From the NCBI RefSeq assembly GCF_022682495.2, contig NC_071390.1, positions 101,998,294 through 102,062,293 on the forward strand: a stretch of DNA of 64,000 nucleotides, in the 5' to 3' direction. A program made the position numbers and the translations under genes. Within the stretch, counting starts at the first letter, position 1. The number at the start of each line of letters is the position of its first letter. This document shows positions 56,622 through 64,000 of this stretch, piece after piece. The notes beneath the pieces were generated by a model that saw only the letters and a program-made list of their open reading frames with translations, was not told the DNA's origin and did no database searches. Origin of the DNA: Desmodus rotundus. Lineage: Eukaryota > Chordata > Mammalia > Chiroptera > Phyllostomidae.

Positions 56622-56697
56622 CAGTGGGCATCGGTATTTTTTAAAAGCTCCCCGGGTGATTGTACAGTACCTCCCCATGGAGAACCCCGATGAACTA
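56622..56697 (+). repeat. hAT-Charlie-type MITE remnant upstream of PLA2G12A
   Basis: GGTATTTTTTAAAAGCTCCC followed by a CCGGGTGATT-like string and GAGAACC resembles the end of an old mammalian hAT MITE family ('...AGCTCCCCAGGTGATTCTAA...GAGAACC'). It lies about 400 bp upstream of the PLA2G12A start codon, at the edge of the CpG-rich region. The family call is from memory of the consensus. Confidence 0.55.
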
Positions 56698-56699
56698 AA

Positions 56700-58283
56700 C
56701 TGACCTGCCGGGGTTCAGCCCAGCCACCCCGGGGGACAGCTTATCAGGGTGTGGACAACATCGGAGAACTGAGCCGCCGTGGCTCCTTGCAGAGGTCGCT
56801 GCGAAGGGTCCATCCGAGTTTCGGATTTAAAAATGTGATTCTGCGCCGGGGACGTGGGCAGAGTCCGGACTCTCGCGGGTCTTTACCTGGTTCTTCTGCC
56901 CGAACGGCCGCGGTCAGAGGAGCGGAGAGCCCAAATACGTCTCCAAAGCCGAGGTGGTACCTGACTCACGAGGGTGTTAGCGAGCTAGATACTGGTTTAG
57001 AAATTCTGGGAGAAAATGGTTTGGCAATTAAAACTAAGTTTTCTTCCTCGGGTAAGGAAGAAGCAGTTTTAACACTTAAATGAAGTTTAAAAATATCTTA
57101 CGTAAACTACTCTTTTCCTACTAAAGATATTTTGTAACTTGATAGCGCCAGTGACATTTCTCTGTATTTTTATCCCGTGCTGTGCAGTATCCTTAAATAA
57201 CAATTGCAGTAATTTTTACCAGAGCTATAAATACCCGGTTATTTCAGTGTCCTGACAGTTTCCAAGAATTTTACAGTAAGATCCAGAGCAGTATTGCAAC
57301 TGTCGGGAATAGATGCGGCCTTTTCATAAGAATTACGGATAAATTCTAGGTTGGCGTTTTGTGTCGGTAACAGGCTTCATGAGTTTGTAGTAATTGTGCA
57401 GTGCAGAGTTCTTCAGAATTATATCCTTCTGTACTGAGTGCTTACCCTGTGCCTTGCACTTCTGATCTCACATTTACAGAACCGCTTTACCGGAACGCAG
57501 CGTTTCAGGCAGTTAGAAAAAGGCACCCCTCTCCGCATAGGGATGAAGCCCAATCCCAGGCCCCAGCTTTACTCACACCTTCTGCAGAGTGCCCTTAGGC
57601 TGTGATCAGCTGGCACCATAGTGGAGGAAGAAACGAAATGCGACTGAATGGTATTATCCTATTTCAGTGAAGGAATGGAGGTGCGGAGAAGTCACATGAC
57701 AATATCGAGTCGAAGTAAGGCCTCTTTCTACCGTCACAAGTGCCAAAGATTAGTTTTCCTTAACTTTGGACAGCAGCACATTTCAACACATTCGGGAATG
57801 GAAATATTTGTAGAATTACCTTTAGCGTTCTGGAGTATTGGTTTTGTCATTTCTGAAATGTGGATGTTGGACTGGATTACTTCTGAGGTCCCTCCTAGCA
57901 CCGCTATCAAAACCCTTAAAGGAGGCTTGGTTCTTCCTAGTGTTCAGAAAACCTGCCTGGTAATGAGTAAGTCTCAAAAGGAAGGAAAGAATGTGTAAGG
58001 TAACCTCGTTCCAGCCCTTAATTATAGAAGGCCTCTTTTTTTTTTTTCTTTATGTTTTTGCTCCTTGATGATCTCATCTAATTTCTAGTATCTTAACTAC
58101 AGCCTCTGTTCTGAGGATTTGGGCATAGTCTTCTGTGTCTCGTCTGTCCCTAGGGATTAAATTCTCAAACTCTCGTTCCTCAGGCTCACAGAGCTGTTCC
58201 CTTCTTATCTCAAACAAATCTTTTCCACTGTGTTTTCCATGGGAATAACCACAATCTATCCAGAAAACAAGATTCAAAGTTTT
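56700..58283. other. Upstream of PLA2G12A, no gene recognised
   Basis: Open frames of 110 and 116 codons on the plus strand lack splice context and motifs. I do not call them genes. Confidence 0.4.
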
Positions 58284-58293
58284 CACATTTTTT

Positions 58294-58527
58294 AAGGTTC
58301 ATTTTTTATTTTTTAAATATTTATTTATTTTTAGAGAGAGGGGAAGGGAGGGAGAAAGAGAGGGAGAGAAACATCAATGCGTGAGAGATACATTGATAGG
58401 TAATGTCTAGCACACCCTCAACTGGGTACCTGGCCCTCAACCCAGGCATGTGCCCTGCCTGGGAATTGAACCGGTGACGTTTTTGGTTTTCAGACCAGTA
58501 CTCAATCGGAGCCACATCAGCCAGAGC
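58294..58527 (-). mobile_element. VES-type SINE, antisense
   Basis: The body runs from the AT-rich tail complement to GAGCCACATCAGCCAGAGC. The flanks CACATTTTTT at 58284-58293 and 58528-58537 form the target duplication. Confidence 0.9.
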
Positions 58528-58537
58528 CACATTTTTT

Positions 58538-60426
58538 TTTTCATATTCAATCATTAGATATTTGTTGTTCTGCTGCACTAATCCCAAGATTTGTTTTTTC
58601 TTTTCAATTGCTGCCATCAGCACTGACCACACAACCAGCTATATAATTTGCAGGACTCAGTATAAAATAAAAATGGTGAGGCCCTTGTTCAAAAATTGTG
58701 AATGTGAAGGTGATAACAGGAGAGCATTAAAGCAAGTATGGAAGGTTGCTGAGCTCAGGGCCCTGTGCATCTCTGCATAAAGCCAGCTCTGATTGACCGA
58801 ATCATGTACCTTCTTCCAGATGATCCATCTCCATCTTTTCTTCCTAAATTGTTAGTATAAAATGCTTGCAAAGAACCTCCTTTACAGGCACTTTCATCTA
58901 ATCAGCAAAACCTGTTATTATTGTGACAGACTATTGGTTGCTGTCTTCCAGTAGTAGTCCGTTAGCACACTATCAACAGGATAGTTAGCACATGGCTAGT
59001 GTGTCTATAAATACTTTGACTGGATGGCTGGTAGCTGCCCAGGAAGCCAGTTAGGACATAATCAACTAGGAAGGACTTTCTTATGGTTTGGCCCAGGGAG
59101 GGAGCAGTGGAAGTGTGAAAGGTGGTCACATTCTAGATTTGACTTGATGGTAGAGCCAACGGGATTTACTAATGGATTCGTTATGGTACTTGAGGGAAAG
59201 AGGAATCAAGGACGACTGTGGGGTTTTGGCCCTGAGTGATTAGAAGGATAGAGTGTTCTCACTAACTGAAGTGAGGATTCCAGAGGAACAGGCTACAGGG
59301 GAAATTTAGGAAATTAATTTCAGACATGTTTGAGAAGTTTATTTTAAATCTGTAGTTCAGAGATGGAGTAAGGGCTGGAAATAAATGTGGAAGTCACTAG
59401 CATAGAAATGGCTTGTAAAGCCACGGGCCTAGATGCAATCCTCTAAAGAGTGAGCATGTAAAGAGAAGCAGAAGAAGGTCCAGCTTGTTGGAGGGAACTA
59501 GGACTCGGTGAAGGACACTGAGCAGGAGCGGCAGGGCAGCAGGAAAGGCTGTGTTCCAGTATGTCTAAGAAAGAAGGAGCCATCAGGGCAGCTGATGTGG
59601 AGGACTGGATATTGATCACTGGCTTTAGTAACGTGGAGGTTATTGGTGAACTTCACAACCGAAGTTTCCGTGAGTACTGGGGACAAAACACAGTTGTAGT
59701 CAGGGGAATGGGGAGATGCAACTGTAGTCAATATTACCAAAACAAAATTATGAACAAATAAAATATGCTGTATTTGTGCTCATTTTTGTTTGAATGGGTG
59801 CCTTGGAATGTGATCTGGGTGGCTGAGACTAGGCTCTGTTTTCTATACAGTGCGGTTATAAGAAGAATCAGTCAGATACCCCTTTAGAAGTCCCTAGTGG
59901 TTCCTTCCCCGTGGATCATCATGGAACATGGTTGTATTAATGAGGTAAGAATGCAAAATTTATTGGGTTTCATGTAAAACATTAACTCAGAATACTTGGA
60001 AACTAGAATATTATGTAATCCTTTGTGTTACTTGAAAGCACACACAATCAACAAAATACAAATTATCAAGGGCAATTTCTGATTTTTAGTATTTTCCAAC
60101 ATCTCATTAAATGATCTTAACAGTGTTGTGATGAAAATAAATGCCATGTGGTGAAACAATTCCAGTCATAACAATGAATCTTTGCCCAGTGTGAAGACTA
60201 GTAGGTTAGTTTCTAAAAGAGGCTCTAATTAAGGGGAAATAAGTGCTAGGTTCCAGCCTCTGTCTACAAATATCAGTGGCATGAATGACTTTCAAGCTGT
60301 GGTTGAAGGGAAGGACAAGAGATGGCTGTACCACATCTGTGAGCAAGGGTTGGTTTCTTGTTACCTTGAAATTAATGTCTCTGCTTGGGAATGTCTACCA
60401 TCAGGCAAATTTGATCAGTATCTTTG
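58538..60426. other. Intergenic, upstream of PLA2G12A, nothing recognised
   Basis: No named repeat or gene. CFI, the next gene expected from mammalian synteny, is not visible here. Confidence 0.45.
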
Positions 60427-60765
60427 TGCATTGGGGCTTCTATGACAACATATACAAACTGGGTGGCTTCTAAACAACAGAAGTTTATCTCTCACAGTTC
60501 TGGAGGCTGGAAATTCAAGATCAGGGTGCCAGCATGGTTGGTTTCTGGGGAGATCCTTCCTCCTGGTTGGAGACTACTGATATCTTGCTGGGTCCCCACG
60601 TGGTGGAAAAGGTGTGGGATCTCTTTTATAAAGACACTATTCCCATTTATGAGGGATTCACTCTGAAGACCAAAGACCCCACTTCCTCATACCATCACAT
60701 TGGGCATTAGGATTTCCACACATGAGTGTGAGAGGGACACAAACATTCAGACCACAGCAACCAGG
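60427..60765 (-). mobile_element. MaLR (MST/MLT1-like) LTR, antisense
   Basis: ACTGGGTGGCTTCTAAACAA, CTCACAGTTCTGGAGGCTGG, TCTTTTATAAAGACACTATT and ACCATCACATTGGGCATTAG are the reverse complement of the MaLR LTR pattern seen at 52755-53085. Confidence 0.85.
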
Positions 60766-61214
60766 AGGAGAGGTTTTGAAATGATCCTTGTGGGTAGAAA
60801 GTGAGATTCCTTCACACAGAGAGGAGGCACTGGAGAAGATGGAAAGGAACCCACTTAGACTACAGGGTATTAGACCATCAGGATAAATTCAGGAGTGTGG
60901 TTATTCCAGACAGTTTCTGGCTACTTCCAAACCTCTGGTTGATTTTCAGCTTCATATTTTCTACTGTATATGATGACACATCTTCCCTGGGCTTCCACAG
61001 ACAGCATAGCTTCAAAATACACCTAACTAACTAAACCTACTTTTATTCCTCTCTAACCTTTATTTCTGCATGGCAACGCCAATGACATCATTGTCCAAGA
61101 GAAAACCTGGGGGACCCTAGACTCACATATCGTTCCCTAGTGCCTTGTCATCTCCTCTGGCCCCAGTGCCACTTACTTCCCTCCTTAACATATCTAGAAT
61201 CAGTGCCATTCTCT

Positions 61215-63185
61215 TTAAAAGTACTCTGCTTTAAGAGGCCATTGTCCCTCTTCTAACGCCCCCACCACCACCACCACCACCACCCGCAGAGTCACAGAAT
61301 CAGCAGGTAGGGGCCATATCTGAGATGCCATCAACCTATCTGACACTGTGCTCCACCCTGGAGATCCCCTGAAGCCCTGTCCCACCCAACTTACTGATCC
61401 ACCCAAGCTGTTAACAGTGGCTTTTCCATTTGAATGGCTTGTCTTGGCTCAGACTTCACAAATTCCTAAATCCTCTCAAACAAGCAACAAACAGCCTCAG
61501 TGAGCCCTCAGTCCCTAACCACTTGCTAAGTGGCCCCAGGCCTGGCACAAGCAGCAACCAATGTAGGCTCCCAACTGGCTTTGCCTGGGAACCTCCACAC
61601 ACAGCACAGGTATCAGCCATTTTAAATTGCTTTATACCTCATGCAGGGACACCTGGGGCAGAACAGAGGTAGGGACCTTGTTCTGCACCACCCAGGAAAC
61701 CCCAGAGCCTGCACACCCAGTGGACAGCTACAGACCATGTTGAAGCACCACCATCTTGGCCCTGCATGCAGATCCTCCATGGAGGGCAGAGGTTGGTGGT
61801 CAGAGGTCACAACCAGTCCTTGCAGCTGACCGGCCTGGGAAGTCCCTCCCATTGACCTACCAACAGCAATCAAGGCTCAACTACAAGAGTAGGGTGTACT
61901 CAACCCACACAAAGGGCGTACCTTGAGTACCCAGCTTGGGTGATATGGGAGGCTGCTGTTCCACTGGACCCTACAGGACACCTACTACATTAGGCCACAC
62001 TACCAAGACAGGAAGCCATAGTAGCTCTAACTCATATGTAGAAACAAACACAGGGAGGCTGCCATAGTGAAGAGACAAGGAAACATGGCCCAAGTGAAGG
62101 AACAGATCAAAACTCCAGAAAAACAACTAAACAAAATGGTGATAAGCAATCCATCAGATACAGAGTTCAAAACACTGGTTATAAGATTGCTCAATGAACT
62201 TAGTGAGGACCTCAATAACAAAAAAGATCCAGTCAGAAATGAAAGATACACTAATTGAAATAAAGAACTATTTACAGGGAAACAACAGTAGAGCGAGTGA
62301 AGCCAAGAATCAAATCAATGATTTGGAACATAAGTAAGCAAAGGAAAAACAACCAATCAGAACAACAAGAAAAAAAAGAACCCCCCCCCCCCCAATGAGG
62401 ATAGTGGAAGCAGCCTCTGGGACAACTTCAGACATTCCAACATTCACCCGATAGGGTGCCAGGAGAAGAGAAAGAGCAAGGAATCAGAAATCCATTTGAA
62501 AAAATAATGAAAGAAAACTTCTCTAATTTGGTGAAGGAAACAGACATACAAGTCCGGAAAACACAGAGAGCCCCAAACAAGGTAGATGCAAAGAGGCCCA
62601 CTCCAAGACATCATAATTAAAATGCCAAGGGTTAACAATAAAGAGAAAATCTTAAAAGCAGCAAAGAGAAAAACAATTAGTCACCTACAGGAGAGTTTCC
62701 ATAAGACTGTCAGCTGATTTCTGAAAAGAAACTTCGCAGGCTGGAAGGGATTGTCAAGAAATATTCGGTCATGAAAAACAGGGAAGTACAGCCAAGATTG
62801 CTCTACCCAGCAAAGCTGTCATTCAGACTCAAAGGGCAGATAAAGAGCTTCCCAGATAAGGAAACTAAAGGAGTTCATCACCAAACCATTATTATATGAA
62901 ATGTTAAAGGGACTTATTTAAGAAAATGATTGCCAGAGGGGTGGGGGTGTGGGAGAATGGGTGAAGAGGTAAGGTGATTAAGAAGTACAAGTTGATAGTT
63001 ACATAATAGCCATGGGATGTAAAGTACAGTATAGTAGATGGAGTAGAAAAAGAACTTATACATATGACCCATGGACGTGAACAATGGTGTGGGGATGGCC
63101 TGAGGGAGTGGGGGGTGGTGGGTGGAGGGGGGCAAAGGGGAGAAAAATTGGAACTATAACAGCATAATCAATAAAATGTCATTTA
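61215..63185 (+). mobile_element. HAL1-type half-LINE, 5'-truncated (copy 3)
   Basis: It starts within the 5' UTR (AAGAGGCCATTGTCCCTCTT corresponds to 17667-17690 of copy 1). It contains ORF1 and ends CATAATCAATAAAATGTCAT. The 3' UTR shares ATAGCCATGGGATGTAAAGT with copy 1, not with copy 2. There is no ORF2. It also carries (CCA)n at 61261-61285 and a C13 run at 62381-62393. Confidence 0.83.
62067..62921 (+). pseudogene. HAL1 ORF1p pseudogene (copy 3)
   Basis: It keeps the best start of the three copies: MKRQGNMAQVKEQIKTPEKQ, then the coiled coil FKTLVIRLLNELSEDLN, before a frameshift near 62220. Later frames give the C-terminal domain, ending ATT TAA at 62919-62921. The intact start shows that the family ORF1 begins MKRQxNMAQVKEQ. 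Confidence 0.8.
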
Positions 63186-63199
63186 AGAAAATTAAATAC

Positions 63200-63670
63200 A
63201 AGTACCCTGCTTCAGTTTCTACCTTCATTTTTCATTGGATTAGTCCAATAGTCTCTTGACTCTCTTCCCTATACCATCTCACTCTCCTCCTGTCCATCTT
63301 CCTCAATGCCTCCAGCATGAGCTTTCCAAAGGCCTTCAGTGGTGCCAGCTTTTGGGCAGTATACCTCCCCAATCATTTTTTTTCTCCCTCCCCAGGTCCT
63401 CAGCCACACCCTGGGCTCCAGTCTCACCAAACGGCTCTCCATTTTCTTGTGCGGTTGGCTCCTTTAGCCACAGGACCTTTGCAGTTGCATCTGCCTGGAA
63501 AGTTCTTCCATAAGTCACATTAAGCTCACCTATGGGGAAGACTTTAATACTTCAGGCTGATTTATGAGTCTCCTTTTCTCACCATCATACTTGGCAAAGG
63601 ACAGGTGTATAATCTCTTTTTGTGTCTCCCTCATAAGATGGTAATTTCTGAGGCCAGGGTTAAAAGTATA
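63200..63670 (+). repeat. L2 LINE fragment, sense
   Basis: ATCTGCCTGGAAAGTTCTTC, CCTCCAGCATGAGCTTTCCA and AGACTTTAATACTTCAGGCT agree with the L2 3' pattern, with weak conservation. Confidence 0.5.
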
Positions 63671-64000
63671 AGATGATGGCAGATCTCCACATTTAGTGAG
63701 CTCTGTTCATTGACCACCGTCGCGGAGGACCATGCTAACTCACAGAAGCAGCAGTGGCTGAGGTCCAGGCAGCAGCGTCCAGTGCCCAGCCTCTGCAGTA
63801 CAATTTGAACCTGGCACCTGGGACCCGAGCTAGTGGCAGCTCTGATAAACATTGCTATAGCAGTGTTTGAGTGGTATTCCCAGATGAACTGCCTCTAACT
63901 CTTTGGCTTTCTGAAGATTCTGTGAACTGCATAATATCTTTAAATAAACCAAGTGTTCATGAAACCAATGAGATTGGCTTCTGTTTGTCTGCAACTAGGA
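63671..64000. other. Right edge, possible LTR-like relic
   Basis: TCTTTAAATAAACCAAGTGT near 63940 gives an AATAAA followed by a short unique-looking end, as in an LTR. I cannot assign a family and see no CFI exon. Confidence 0.3.

Noticed and set aside
56105..56644. 179-codon plus-strand open frame over the PLA2G12A promoter
   Set aside because: It is antisense to exon 1 in a CpG-rich region. The Arg/Pro-rich translation has no motif, and GC-rich DNA yields such frames by chance.
63000..64000. CFI terminal exon expected by synteny
   Set aside because: I looked for serine-protease C-terminal motifs on the minus strand and found none. CFI probably starts beyond the right edge.
1..64000. CRISPR array, phage, operon or bacterial-type defence system
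   Set aside because: The window is clearly mammalian. The only regular repeats are the minisatellite (no unique spacers) and microsatellites.

Overview
This is a mammalian nuclear DNA window, almost certainly from a bat. Genes are split into short exons with GT/AG borders. The window also carries at least twelve copies of tRNA-derived SINEs of the bat VES type, several with clear target-site duplications, and young HAL1-type half-LINEs. The SINE form points to a yangochiropteran bat. I cannot name the family or species from the sequence alone.

Three protein-coding genes are present, in the order and orientation known from human 4q25 (MCUB >, < CASP6, < PLA2G12A). (1) MCUB, plus strand: the last five coding exons (1707-13767). 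They carry the two-helix pore module of the mitochondrial calcium uniporter family, with the W and V substitutions that mark the dominant-negative MCUb paralogue. (2) CASP6, minus strand: all seven coding exons (36546 down to 21387). They join in phase to 879 nt, or 292 residues, with the catalytic His121 and Cys163 and the activation sites after Asp23, Asp179 and Asp193. (3) PLA2G12A, minus strand: all four coding exons (56217 down to 46220). They join to 570 nt, or 189 residues, with a signal peptide and the His110-Asp111 pair. CASP6 and PLA2G12A start in CpG-rich segments. MCUB and CASP6 are convergent, with 7.6 kb between their stop codons.

Most of the rest is transposon-derived. 2.5-7 kb: antisense L1M, split by a deleted mariner and by SINEs. 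7.5-8.2 and 15.9-16.3 kb: retroviral LTRs. 17.1-19.7, 23.6-25.8 and 61.2-63.2 kb: three HAL1 copies in the same orientation. 32.3-33.9 kb, in CASP6 intron 1: a tandem array of ~31-bp units with a younger 94-bp higher-order repeat. 37.2-37.6 and 40.7-41.4 kb: two LTRs of one ERV family in opposite orientations. 39.9 and 43.0 kb: two copies of a short TA-flanked palindromic MITE. Elsewhere there are old L2, MIR, MaLR and hAT relics.

The genes have no operon-like relationship; their proximity is conserved mammalian synteny. I found no new enzymatic or defence system. The most unusual structure is the two-level tandem array in CASP6 intron 1.
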